Below are positions 26,179 to 34,933 of a stretch of DNA of 64,000 nucleotides, in pieces. The translations under genes were made by a program, and so were the position numbers. The stretch spans positions 6,958-70,957 of the forward strand of contig CAYTKQ010000013.1 of assembly GCA_964438705.1 (NCBI GenBank), given 5' to 3'. Origin of the DNA: Christensenella sp964438705. GTDB taxonomy: Bacteria; Bacillota; Clostridia; Christensenellales; Christensenellaceae. A model generated the notes under the pieces. The model did no database searches and was not told where the DNA came from. It saw nothing but the letters and a program-made list of their open reading frames with translations. The first letter of the stretch is position 1. Each line of letters opens with the position of its first letter.

Positions 26179-27133
26179 AAACTTCCTGCCCCGCGCGCGA
26201 CGCCTCCGCTGTCGTTTTGCGGGGCTCATGCACCCGCACAAGCGGCGCTTTTTTGTAGAGCCGCTTGAAGGGCTTGCGCTCCTCCTGCGGGACGATGGGC
26301 TTGCCGTGGAATGAAATATTATAAAATTCGCTTTGAAGCTGCGTGATATCCGCCCGGTCTTCAAAATAGGCCTCCACCAGCGTGATGCGCCTGACTGCAA
26401 GCGCGACCGCGTCCGCAAGAAGGCCGAAATAAAAATCATAATCGTAAAGCCCTTCGTAGGTCTCGATGGGCTGGTAGAGCATGGTCTTCATTTTCAGCTG
26501 GGATACGATGTTGTAAAGCCACAGCCTGCGCAAGTCCTTTTTGGTGGGCTGGGATACGAGGCCGTTATAATATTCATAATATTTACTTGCCTTCGTATAA
26601 GGCGCATCGTCCACCTTCAGCCCGGGGAACAGATAGGATATGTGCTTATAAAACGCGTCGATCTCGCCCGTATCCACAAAAATATCCCGCGCAAACCGCT
26701 GCTTGTCGAACGCATACGCATCCACGCCGTCCTTTTTTGCGTACAGAATATCGAGCGCGCATTCCAGCGTGTTGTGCGTAGACATCGGCTTGGTTTGCTT
26801 GTTGATCCACGGGTGCAGGAGCATATCCAGGCAATAATGCGTGATGTAACCAAAAAAATAGCTTTTGAGCACATCGCTGCCCTGCCGTTTGATGTATTCC
26901 GCGCTCTCGCAAAAAAAACGCTGCGGGCGGGTGTAGTGAAGCGCCCATCCCAGCATTTTCTGCTTCGACCCGCACAAAAAAAAGTAAAATTTATACAGCA
27001 AAAAGATATCCCCGCCCTGCGAGCCGGAATAATAGGCGTTCAGGTTCCCGGTGATGAGCCGCCTTGCCTCAGCGTCTTGCAGCCCTTCCAGAATATGATC
27101 CGCAGCGATCTTGTGCGTCAGCGTTGTGGGCAT
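26177..27133 (-). CDS. zinc-dependent phospholipase C-like protein
   Basis: A 318-residue protein matching the Zn-dependent phospholipase C/S1-nuclease-like fold: early His residues (TLTHKIAADHIL), GSQGGDIFLLYKF, and YFFGYITHYCLDMLLHPWI carrying the paired His/Asp metal ligands. There is no signal peptide, so it acts in the cytoplasm, unlike secreted clostridial phospholipases. The C-terminal ~50 residues are basic. It starts one base after the tag stop codon (TAAGATG), so translation is coupled. The true substrate of these cytosolic homologues is not established. Confidence 0.75.
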   Translation of the reverse strand: MPTTLTHKIAADHILEGLQDAEARRLITGNLNAYYSGSQGGDIFLLYKFYFFLCGSKQKMLGWALHYTRPQRFFCESAEYIKRQGSDVLKSYFFGYITHYCLDMLLHPWINKQTKPMSTHNTLECALDILYAKKDGVDAYAFDKQRFARDIFVDTGEIDAFYKHISYLFPGLKVDDAPYTKASKYYEYYNGLVSQPTKKDLRRLWLYNIVSQLKMKTMLYQPIETYEGLYDYDFYFGLLADAVALAVRRITLVEAYFEDRADITQLQSEFYNISFHGKPIVPQEERKPFKRLYKKAPLVRVHEPRKTTAEASRAGQEV

Positions 27134-27134
27134 C

Positions 27135-27659
27135 TTACATCAATTCCATCGCTTCCATACTGGAGGTGTATAAAAAACATCCCGGCTCGTGCGCTTCAAG
27201 TATCCCGATGCTCTGCATAAAGGATTCCACCATCGTCGGGCCTACAAACACGAAGCCGTACCCCTTGAGGGACGCAAGCATAGCCTTTGTGCGCTTGAAA
27301 GAATATACATATTTAAAGAAGCTCCCGTATTCAGCGATCACGCGCATAACCGCGCGCGCGTTTTCGCGCACCGCAAATATCTTGGCACGGTTGCGGATGA
27401 TATCCTTGTCGCTCAGCAGGGATTCCAGGTAATCGTCCTTGAGGCCCGCGCACCGCTCGATGTCAAAGCCAAAAAACGCTCTCCTGAACGCGTCGCGCTT
27501 TGCAAGCACCGTCCTCCACGATAGTCCGGCCTGAAAGCTTTCCAGACAAAGCTTTTCAAACAGCGCCGTATCGCTCGTTTTGATCCTCCCATATTCGTTG
27601 TCGTGATACTCCTTGAGCAGCGCGTCCACGACCCAGCCGCACCGCTTTTTTTGATTCAT
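27135..27659 (-). CDS. tag: DNA-3-methyladenine glycosylase I
   Basis: A 174-residue base-excision repair enzyme removing 3-methyladenine from alkylated DNA. Family landmarks: KKRCGWVVDALLKEYHDNEY (zinc-site Cys and the YHD-E/W-G stretch, here with Tyr for Trp), LFEKLCLESFQAGLSW, and GYGFVFVGPTMVESFMQSIG. The usual C-terminal His-x3-His part of the zinc snap is replaced by EAHEPGCF followed by a shortened tail, so zinc binding may be altered. The start at 27659 is preceded by a weak GGAAAAG; starts at 27671 and 27701 are also possible. Confidence 0.9.
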   Translation of the reverse strand: MNQKKRCGWVVDALLKEYHDNEYGRIKTSDTALFEKLCLESFQAGLSWRTVLAKRDAFRRAFFGFDIERCAGLKDDYLESLLSDKDIIRNRAKIFAVRENARAVMRVIAEYGSFFKYVYSFKRTKAMLASLKGYGFVFVGPTMVESFMQSIGILEAHEPGCFLYTSSMEAMELM

Positions 27660-27703
27660 AAACTTTTCCATAAAACATATATTACCACATTTTCCTTCCA
27701 TTA

Positions 27704-27712
27704 TGGTAAAAT
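27704..27712 (+). promoter_or_regulatory. extended -10 promoter of hisC-tyrA
   Basis: TGGTAAAAT forms a TGn-extended -10 element 40 bases before the hisC ATG, without a clear -35. Confidence 0.4.
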
Positions 27713-27751
27713 TATATTGAATTTACAGAAATTTAAGAAAGGCATCTTATC

Positions 27752-28834
27752 ATGAAGGAATTTTGGAGCGACAAGGCAAAAAGCCTTGCGCCTTATACGG
27801 CAGGCGAACAGCCGAAGGAACAACTCATCAAGCTCAACACCAACGAGAACGCCTACCCGCCGAGCCCAAAGGTCTTAGAGGCGGTCATGCAGGCGGCGGA
27901 GCGGCTGCGGCTGTATCCTGACCCCAATGCCGACGCGCTGCGCGGGGCCATTGCCGCCTATCACAATGTGCAGCCGTCTCAGGTGTTTTGCGCAAACGGT
28001 TCGGATGAAGCGCTTGCGCTGTGCTTTGCCGCGTTTTTCGCGAACGGGCCGGACGGCGGGGGCGGATGGTTCCCGAATGTCTCCCGCGCGTACGGCGTGA
28101 AGGTGCCCGACGTGACGTACAGCTTTTATCCCGTGTGGGCAAAGCTGTTTGACGTTTCCCTTGAGACCGTTCCGCTGCGTGACGACTACACGGTGGATGT
28201 GGAAAAAATGTGCCATGGGGCGGGCGTGGTGCTCGCAAACCCCAACGCGCCCACCGGCGTTGTTTTGCCGCTCCAGAGGCTGATCGAGATCATCGAGCAC
28301 ACGAACGGCGTGGCCCTCATCGACGAAGCCTACGCGCCTTTTTGCGGCACAAGCGCCATCCCGCTCATCAAGGATCACGAAAACGTCGCCGTGGTGCGCA
28401 CCCTTTCCAAGGGCCACAGCCTCGCAGGGCTGCGCGTGGGTTATGTGATCGCAAACGAGAACCTGATCGCCGCCCTCAACACGGTGAAGGACAGCTTCAA
28501 CTCCTACCCGCTTGACGCGCTTGCGCAGGCGGGCGCAATAGCTGCCATCGAGGACGCGGCCTATTATGAAAAAACGGCGCTTCAGATCATCGACACGCGC
28601 ATTGATTGCGTCGGCGAGCTTTGGAAGCTGGGCGTTTCCTGCCTCCCCTCCGAAGCGAATTTCCTGTTCGTGCGCTTCGCCGATGCGCCGGGCATGATGC
28701 GCGCGCTGCGTGAGCGCGGCATCCTTGTGCGCCACTTCGACGGCCCGCGCACCAAGGATTTCCTCCGCGTAACGATTGGTACGCGAGAGGAAATGGACGC
28801 GTTCCTTGCGGCGGTAAAGGAGGTTTTGCAATGA
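27752..28834 (+). CDS. hisC: histidinol-phosphate / aromatic aminotransferase
   Basis: A 360-residue class II PLP-dependent aminotransferase of the HisC family. Key elements are LNTNENAYPPSP at the N-terminus, ANPNAPTG, DEAYAPF, and the PLP lysine in TLSKGHSLAGLRVGY (Lys220). The gene overlaps tyrA by 4 bases, which suggests it may transaminate 4-hydroxyphenylpyruvate or phenylpyruvate rather than, or as well as, histidinol phosphate. Compared with typical HisC there appear to be about 17 extra residues near 101-117, just before the PDVTYSFYP motif, with no change of frame. Confidence 0.87.
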   Translation: MKEFWSDKAKSLAPYTAGEQPKEQLIKLNTNENAYPPSPKVLEAVMQAAERLRLYPDPNADALRGAIAAYHNVQPSQVFCANGSDEALALCFAAFFANGPDGGGGWFPNVSRAYGVKVPDVTYSFYPVWAKLFDVSLETVPLRDDYTVDVEKMCHGAGVVLANPNAPTGVVLPLQRLIEIIEHTNGVALIDEAYAPFCGTSAIPLIKDHENVAVVRTLSKGHSLAGLRVGYVIANENLIAALNTVKDSFNSYPLDALAQAGAIAAIEDAAYYEKTALQIIDTRIDCVGELWKLGVSCLPSEANFLFVRFADAPGMMRALRERGILVRHFDGPRTKDFLRVTIGTREEMDAFLAAVKEVLQ

Positions 28835-29658
28835 AGATCGGCGTTGTGGGGCTGGGGCTCATCGGCGGTTCCCTTGCCCGCGCATTCAAGCAGTTTACCC
28901 CGCATACGGTGTGCGGCTCAGACCAAAACCCCGGCGTGGTGAAGGCGGCGTACACCGCCGGCGCGATCGACTGCGATACGGATATATCGGGCTGTGACGT
29001 GATATTTGTGTGCCTGTATCCGCGCGACTGCGTTTCCTATATGCTGAACACAGAATTCAAACAAAACGCCGTGGTGACGGATATTTCCGGCGTGAAACGC
29101 TTCGTGGCAAACGAGGTGTCCGCCTCCCTTAAGGCACGCGGCGTGCGCTATGTGGGTTCGCACCCCATGGCCGGACGCGAGCTGAGCGGCTTTTTCAACA
29201 GCGACGCGGAGCTGTTTCGCGGGGCCAGCTTCATCATCACGGAGGACGAAACGACGGACACGGACGCGATCGATACGCTTTCCTCCCTCGCGAAAGAAAT
29301 CGGCTGTGTGCGCGTCACCCGCTGTTCCGCAAAAAAACACGACGAGGTCATTGCCTACACCTCCCAGCTTGCGCATGTTGTCTCCAACGCCTATGTGAAA
29401 AGTGAGGCGTCTCAGGAATTCAGCGGATTTTCCGCCGGAAGCTTCATGGACCTCACACGCGTCGCCAAGCTCAACCCCGCCATGTGGGCGGAATTGTTCA
29501 TTGAGAATGGGGACGAGCTTTTAAAGGAGATCGACGAACTGCAAAAAAATGTGAGTGCGCTGCGCGATGCGATCGCTGCGCGGGACGAAGAGACGCTGCG
29601 CGCGCTCCTAAAGGACGGCAGCGACAAAAAAGAACGTTTGAACGGAGAATATAAATGA
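28831..29658 (+). CDS. tyrA: prephenate dehydrogenase
   Basis: A 275-residue NAD(P)-dependent enzyme of tyrosine synthesis, converting prephenate to 4-hydroxyphenylpyruvate. The Rossmann motif is GLGLIGGSLA (residues 7-16); the catalytic His lies in GSHPMAGRELSG. The helical C-terminal dimerisation domain is present and there is no ACT domain, so feedback control by tyrosine through ACT is not expected. It overlaps both hisC upstream and the lipoprotein gene downstream by 4 bases (ATGA), so the three are translated in concert. Confidence 0.93.
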   Translation: MKIGVVGLGLIGGSLARAFKQFTPHTVCGSDQNPGVVKAAYTAGAIDCDTDISGCDVIFVCLYPRDCVSYMLNTEFKQNAVVTDISGVKRFVANEVSASLKARGVRYVGSHPMAGRELSGFFNSDAELFRGASFIITEDETTDTDAIDTLSSLAKEIGCVRVTRCSAKKHDEVIAYTSQLAHVVSNAYVKSEASQEFSGFSAGSFMDLTRVAKLNPAMWAELFIENGDELLKEIDELQKNVSALRDAIAARDEETLRALLKDGSDKKERLNGEYK

Positions 29659-30965
29659 AAAAAATGATATTGGCCCTGATATTAGCCGCCGCTCTCTTCT
29701 TTGCGGCGTGCGCGCCTGTGCAGCAAGCTGGTTTCGACGGCGAAGCCCTGCAAGCCGCAAGCAAGGAATATACGCAAAACATGATCGACGGGGATTTTGA
29801 GGCCGTTGCAAAACATGTCGCACCGTCAATGTCCGCGCAGCTCAGCGCCGACGTGCTGAAAAAGGGCTGGGATGAAACGGTCGCCCCGCTCGGCGAATTT
29901 GAAAAGATCACGCGCGTGGATTTTTCATCGAACGGCAATGCTGCCTTTGCTGTCGCAGTCTGCAATTATGCGCATAAGGCGATCACGGTGCAATATACCT
30001 ACAACCCGCAGGGCGAGATCACCGGCCTGTGGATCACTTATGCGCCCAAGGTTGTTGAAGCGGAAAACACGGATGCGTACACGGAAGCAGACGTGCGCAT
30101 CGGCACCAATCAGCCGCTTTCCGGCATCCTTACCCTTCCGCGCGATGTGGAAAATCCGCCCGTGGTGGTGATGGTCCATGGTTCGGGCGCGCAGGATATG
30201 AACGAAACGGTGGGCACGGCGGGGAACAAACCTTTTGCGGAGATCGCGCATGGGCTTGCGGAGCGGGGCATCGCCTCCCTGCGCTACAACAAGCGCACCG
30301 CGCAGTATCCAAACGAACCGGCAGACCCAAAAAATCTCACCATCCAGTATGAGGTGCTCGACGACGCGGCGGCGGCTGTGGCGCTGCTTAAGGAGACGCA
30401 GGGCGTGGACGCATCGCGCATCTACGTCTTGGGCCACAGCTTTGGCGGCATGCTCGCGCCCAAAATCGCGCAGGACGGCGATCTTGCGGGGCTCATCTCA
30501 CTTGCGGGCTCGCCGCGCAGCCTGCTCGATATCATGCTCGATCAGAACGAAGCGGCGGTGGCCGCCGGAATGGGCACGGAGCAAGACCTTGAACAGGCAA
30601 AAACGATGATCGATCAAGCGCGCAATGCCAAGCAGGGCGACCTCTCCGTAATGCTTGGCGCAACGGGCAATTATTGGTATACCCTAAACCAAATCGATAC
30701 ACCCGCCATCGCTTTGTCTCTTGATATGCCCATGCTGTTTTTGCAGGGAGAAGCGGATTTTCAGGTGTCGCCCGAACAGGATTTTGGCGCGTGGCAGGCC
30801 CTGTTTGCAGGCAAGCAGAATGCCACCTTCCTTTCCTATCCCGGCCTTTCGCACTTTTTCACCCCCGCCGGCCCCACGAACACGGCAGCGGATTATGATG
30901 CGCCGTTTGCTGTGGATACGCAGGTCGTTGCGGATATTGCAGAATGGATCGATGCACATTCGTAA
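29655..30965 (+). CDS. lipoprotein alpha/beta hydrolase with N-terminal DUF3887-like domain
   Basis: A 436-residue secreted lipoprotein. The signal peptide ends at a lipobox (FFAAC) with Cys19 as the lipid anchor. Residues 30-140 form a small alpha+beta domain of the DUF3887 kind. From about 150 to the end is an alpha/beta hydrolase: VVVMVHGSGAQDMNE oxyanion region, the nucleophile elbow GHSFGG, an Asp in GEADFQVS and the His in YPGLSHFF. It is probably an esterase or peptidase on the outer face of the membrane. Position after hisC-tyrA has no obvious metabolic logic. Confidence 0.85.
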   Translation: MKKMILALILAAALFFAACAPVQQAGFDGEALQAASKEYTQNMIDGDFEAVAKHVAPSMSAQLSADVLKKGWDETVAPLGEFEKITRVDFSSNGNAAFAVAVCNYAHKAITVQYTYNPQGEITGLWITYAPKVVEAENTDAYTEADVRIGTNQPLSGILTLPRDVENPPVVVMVHGSGAQDMNETVGTAGNKPFAEIAHGLAERGIASLRYNKRTAQYPNEPADPKNLTIQYEVLDDAAAAVALLKETQGVDASRIYVLGHSFGGMLAPKIAQDGDLAGLISLAGSPRSLLDIMLDQNEAAVAAGMGTEQDLEQAKTMIDQARNAKQGDLSVMLGATGNYWYTLNQIDTPAIALSLDMPMLFLQGEADFQVSPEQDFGAWQALFAGKQNATFLSYPGLSHFFTPAGPTNTAADYDAPFAVDTQVVADIAEWIDAHS

Positions 30966-31027
30966 AAAAAAATCGGCTTTCGTTACCACTGTATATATCG
31001 AATTTCTTTTGATATTGCGGGTTTCGA

Positions 31028-31056
31028 TTGATATGTAATCTCTTTTCAAGTATAAT
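31028..31056 (+). promoter_or_regulatory. promoter of the diguanylate cyclase gene
   Basis: TTGATA (31028-31033) and a perfect TATAAT (31051-31056) with a 17-base spacer, 40 bases before the ATG. Confidence 0.85.
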
Positions 31057-31095
31057 AAAATCATTGCACACAAATGAAACGGAGGCACGCACAGC

Positions 31096-32727
31096 ATGAC
31101 GGAACAAAAGACCAATAAAGTACGCATTGTGCTGGCCTTGGCAGTACTGCTGTGCATCGTCTTGGTTCTGATCTATGGCGGCAGCGCCCCCTATCCTTCC
31201 TACAGCGGGACAGACGGGGCGCAAAGCGCGTTTGATTCCAACTGGACGTTTACTGCAAACGGCGAAACCAAAACGCAGAGGCTGCCGATCACCGTACATC
31301 CTGGGGATGGGAGCGGTATTCTATTTGAAAACAGCATTCCCGCAGAACGTGAGGCGGACGCGGCACTGTGCGTCAATTTTTATAACGCTCCTTTTATCGT
31401 CTATTTTAACAAAGAGCAAATTTATTCCTACGGGCTCGATGCGGCTGCGGCAGGATACAAAAGTGTGGGAAACGGCTTCCACGTGATCCCTCTGCCCGTG
31501 GGCGGCGGCACGGTGCGTATCGAGATTCCCCCCGCGTTGGATTCTCCGAATACGATTTTTTCCTCAGCATACCTCATGCCCGGCGTTGCATTTCTGGATA
31601 TGTTTGTGCAAAACAACATTCTGACGATCATTGCCGCCATGATCCTTTTCTCTATTTTCATCTATATTCTGGTGGCCCGGCATGCGCATTCCACAGAGGG
31701 CAGCGTATTTTCTCTTTCGTTTCTTTGCATATGCGCGGCACTCTGGATCGTCACACGTTCGGGCCTTCTCCAATTTTTTACACGCAATCTGATCCTGATT
31801 GATGCGCTTGATTTTCTGTTGTTTCTGCTTTTGCCCATCGCTGTGCTGCAGTTTGTGCAGCATCGCCTGCGCCTTAAGGACCGCAAACTTGTTTTTTGCT
31901 CTGCGTTGAGTGTCGGCTTTTTGATTGTTTCTTCCGTGCTCCATGTGCTGCGCATCGTGGATTTCACGCAATCTTTGTTTGTGTTCCACATGATCCTGGT
32001 TTTGGATTTCATTTGCATTTTGCTCAGCGTATTTCGCACCAAAGGGCGGCAGGATCTTCGCTTAAACGTACTGCGCACCGGCGTAGTTTTTCTTGTGAGC
32101 GGTGCGTTTATCGAGCTTCTTTCCTATTATTTGATCTCTTTTGATTTTTTGCAGCTTTCTCTGCTTGAAATTTCCATGCTCGTCTTTACAGTCTGCATGC
32201 TCTATGTGTGGAGCGGAGAGACACGCCACATCGTAGAGCAGCTATCCCGACAGGCGGTATTTCACAAAATGGCGTATACCGATGAACTGACCGGCCTTCT
32301 CAATCGTGCCGCGTTTGAGCGGGATACGGAGGATCTGCACTATCGCGAGAATAAACCCCTTTATCTATTCATGATCGACCTCAACGAACTGAAAAAGATC
32401 AATGATACGCAGGGACATGAAGCGGGCGACATATTTATCCGGAACAGTACGGAAGCGCTTAGGCAAGCCGTAGGGGAAAAGGGCAGCCTGTTCCGCTTTG
32501 GCGGGGATGAATTCATCATCCTGCTGCCCGGCGGCGATTTGGAGGCCGCTGCGCTCTACCGCGATTTACAGCCCTACATGTGCCCGAACGACGGATCGCT
32601 GCGCCCCAGTCTTTCGGTCGGATATGCGGCGTTCGACCCGTCCGACATAAGCATCCGCTCTGTGCTTCGGCGTGCGGATAAGCGCATGTACCGATTTAAA
32701 AGCAAAATGCATGAGGCGAATCATTAA
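31096..32727 (+). CDS. membrane-bound diguanylate cyclase (GGDEF)
   Basis: A 543-residue c-di-GMP synthase. One N-terminal helix (about 10-28) is followed by an extracytoplasmic domain to about 170, then seven helices (about 175-385) in a 7TMR-DISM-like layout, and a GGDEF domain from about 395 with TDELTGLLNRAAFERD and the active-site RFGGDEFIILLPG. The catalytic motif is intact. No inhibitory RxxD five residues before GGDEF is seen. It is monocistronic, with AGGAGGCAC-like ribosome binding site and a terminator at its end. It would link an external signal to surface or motility behaviour. Confidence 0.9.
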   Translation: MTEQKTNKVRIVLALAVLLCIVLVLIYGGSAPYPSYSGTDGAQSAFDSNWTFTANGETKTQRLPITVHPGDGSGILFENSIPAEREADAALCVNFYNAPFIVYFNKEQIYSYGLDAAAAGYKSVGNGFHVIPLPVGGGTVRIEIPPALDSPNTIFSSAYLMPGVAFLDMFVQNNILTIIAAMILFSIFIYILVARHAHSTEGSVFSLSFLCICAALWIVTRSGLLQFFTRNLILIDALDFLLFLLLPIAVLQFVQHRLRLKDRKLVFCSALSVGFLIVSSVLHVLRIVDFTQSLFVFHMILVLDFICILLSVFRTKGRQDLRLNVLRTGVVFLVSGAFIELLSYYLISFDFLQLSLLEISMLVFTVCMLYVWSGETRHIVEQLSRQAVFHKMAYTDELTGLLNRAAFERDTEDLHYRENKPLYLFMIDLNELKKINDTQGHEAGDIFIRNSTEALRQAVGEKGSLFRFGGDEFIILLPGGDLEAAALYRDLQPYMCPNDGSLRPSLSVGYAAFDPSDISIRSVLRRADKRMYRFKSKMHEANH

Positions 32728-32753
32728 GCCGACTGCACCATAAATATCCAAAC

Positions 32754-32781
32754 AAAAAAACAGGTTCTCGCCTGTTTTTTT
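32754..32781. terminator. bidirectional terminator between diguanylate cyclase and fucI
   Basis: AAAAAAACAGG / CCTGTTTTTTT with a 6-base loop: T-runs of seven on both strands. It ends the converging transcripts. Confidence 0.9.
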
Positions 32782-32807
32782 GTTTCACTTATTATAAGGA
32801 ATATTTT

Positions 32808-34565
32808 TTATTTATACATCGGCCCGTAGGTCTCGCACGCGCGGTAATCCGCGCCTTCCCTGTCCTGTGTGCCGAACGCGTTCCACGCGGCCGGGCGGAA
32901 CAGACGCTCGTCGCTTACGTTGTGCATACTCACCGGAATGCGCAGCATGCTCGCCAGCGTGATCAGGTCCGCGCCCACATGCCCGTACACCGACGCCCCG
33001 TGGTTCGCTCCCCAGTTTGCCATCACCGAATACACGTCCGTAAACGCGCCCTCACCCGTCAGCACAGGCGCAAACCATGTGCACGGCCAGCCCGGATCGG
33101 TTCTGTCCCAAAGGATCTTGTTCACATCCTCCGGAAGCTCCACCGTGTAACCCTCCGCGATTTGCAGCACCGGCCCGAGGCCCTTCACGAGGTTTAACCT
33201 CGCCATGGTGATGGGCATGCCGCCCTTTGTCTTGAAGGTTGAGCTGAAACCGCCTCCACGGAAATAGCCGAGGTTTCCGGGCGTCCACTTTGTCGCATCG
33301 AGGCACTTCTGCGCCTCCGCCTCGCTGATCTCCCAGTAAGGCTTCATTGCCGGTTTTCCGTCCTTCATCTGCTCGCCCGTGCCGTCGAGGCTCGACGCGC
33401 CCGAGTTGATCAGGTGGATGATGCCGTGCTGCGCATAGCCGGTCAGCTCCTTGCCCGTCACGCGCTTCACTGCCTCCGGACTCCAGTACGTCCGCACGTC
33501 AGAGAAGATCGCCGCCGTGTTCGTCACCAGATGCCCAAACAGCATCGCCACGCCGTTTAAGCAGTCGTTCTCCGTCGCCACCACCAACGGCTTGCGAATG
33601 CCGTTCCAGTCGTAGCTCGAGCACAGGATCGACTCCATGAAGTCGCCGTTCGGCATGAAGTCCGTCCACTGACGCTGACCCTGGAACCCCGCCGCGATCG
33701 CGTTGTTTCCGTTGCCTTCCTCGTTCCAGCCCGCCTTCTTCACGTTCTCGTTCCCGAGCATCATATCCCGCACGATCATCGCCATCTTCACGCAATATTC
33801 CCACTCCGCGTCGTGCTTTTCCTTGCCCGTGCCGTTCTCGCCGTTGTAGATGTCGTCGTTTTCCTTGCAGTTCTCGCGCACCCACTTGATCGCGCGCTCG
33901 TATTCTTCCTTGTCGTAGATCTCATTCTCCACGCGCCGGATGATTTCGCTCATGTCCTTGTATTCGCACCGCATCCCCAGATATTCCTCGAAGAAATCCG
34001 GGTTCACCATGCTCCCCGCGATGCCCATCGCCACATTGCCGACAGACAGGTACGATTTTCCCTTCATTTCGCCTACGGCGACCGCCGCGCGCGCAAACCG
34101 CAGGATCTTTTCCGCCACGTCCTCCGGGATGTTTTCGTCCGTCGCGTCCTGCACGTCATGCCCGTAGATCGAGAACGCCGGTATGCCCTTTTGCGCGTGT
34201 GCCGCAAGCACCGCCGCCAGATACACCGCGCCCGGACGCTCCGTCGCGTTCAGACCCCAGATCGCCTTGGGCGTCGACGGGTCCATGTCCATCGTTTCGC
34301 TGCCATAGCACCAGCACGGCGTCACCGTCAGCGTCGCGCACACGCCTTCCTTTTCAAACTTTTCACGGCACTTCGCCGCTTCCGCAAATCCGCCGATCGT
34401 GCCGTCTGCGATCACGCACTCCACAGCGTTTCCGTCTTCGTCATATACATTCTCGCCGATCAGCTTCGCCGCCGCGCGCGCCATGCGCATCGTCTGATCC
34501 TCCAGGCTTTCCCTGATCCCTTTTTCACGGCCGTCGATCGTCGGCCTGATCCCGATTTTTACCAT
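32808..34565 (-). CDS. fucI: L-fucose isomerase family protein
   Basis: A 585-residue Mn-dependent aldose-ketose isomerase, normally converting L-fucose to L-fuculose (also D-arabinose). The metal-binding residues map to Glu332 in ATENDCLNG, Asp356 in SDVRTYW, and the His in NHGASVYGH near residue 520. Length matches the family. The start at 34565 follows AAGGAG; the longer frame has no ribosome binding site. It is the last gene of an operon with three URO-D-like proteins and a mutarotase. No fuculokinase or fuculose-phosphate aldolase is adjacent, so the later steps are encoded elsewhere or differ. Confidence 0.93.
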   Translation of the reverse strand: MVKIGIRPTIDGREKGIRESLEDQTMRMARAAAKLIGENVYDEDGNAVECVIADGTIGGFAEAAKCREKFEKEGVCATLTVTPCWCYGSETMDMDPSTPKAIWGLNATERPGAVYLAAVLAAHAQKGIPAFSIYGHDVQDATDENIPEDVAEKILRFARAAVAVGEMKGKSYLSVGNVAMGIAGSMVNPDFFEEYLGMRCEYKDMSEIIRRVENEIYDKEEYERAIKWVRENCKENDDIYNGENGTGKEKHDAEWEYCVKMAMIVRDMMLGNENVKKAGWNEEGNGNNAIAAGFQGQRQWTDFMPNGDFMESILCSSYDWNGIRKPLVVATENDCLNGVAMLFGHLVTNTAAIFSDVRTYWSPEAVKRVTGKELTGYAQHGIIHLINSGASSLDGTGEQMKDGKPAMKPYWEISEAEAQKCLDATKWTPGNLGYFRGGGFSSTFKTKGGMPITMARLNLVKGLGPVLQIAEGYTVELPEDVNKILWDRTDPGWPCTWFAPVLTGEGAFTDVYSVMANWGANHGASVYGHVGADLITLASMLRIPVSMHNVSDERLFRPAAWNAFGTQDREGADYRACETYGPMYK

Positions 34566-34591
34566 TTCACACACACTCCTTTTTGTTTTGT

Positions 34592-34915
34592 TCAATCCAG
34601 ATGGAAGACCTCTTCCATCTCTGCCCAAAGCTCACCTTCCTTCGCCGAATCCACCGGCTGCTGGCACGGATTGCACTCCGCCCACCACCGCTGTGTTTCA
34701 GCGTCCTCCGCCATTTTGGCCATGTCTGCTTCATAATCGGGACCTATATATTCATAGTAGGAATAAAGGTACCCATCGCGCAGATAGATCGAATAATTTC
34801 TGATGTTGCACTTTTTGATCATGTCCAGCACACCCGGCCACGGATTTGCGTGCAGCTCCTTGTAGTATGCCTCTTTTTCCGGGCGCACCTTCAACACCTG
34901 TCCATACCGCTTCAT
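34592..34915 (-). CDS. rhaM: L-rhamnose mutarotase family protein
   Basis: A 107-residue RhaM-type mutarotase that interconverts sugar anomers before isomerisation. It has the small ferredoxin-like fold features MKRYGQVLKVRPEKEAYYKE, the catalytic-region His in ELHANPWPGV, NYSIYLRDGYLYSYYEY and the C-terminal tryptophan pair RWWAECNPCQQP. GGAGGG precedes the ATG at 34915. Placed directly before fucI, its substrate is more likely L-fucose or the sugar released by this pathway than rhamnose. Confidence 0.9.
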   Translation of the reverse strand: MKRYGQVLKVRPEKEAYYKELHANPWPGVLDMIKKCNIRNYSIYLRDGYLYSYYEYIGPDYEADMAKMAEDAETQRWWAECNPCQQPVDSAKEGELWAEMEEVFHLD

Positions 34916-34933
34916 TTGAATCCCTCCCATTTT

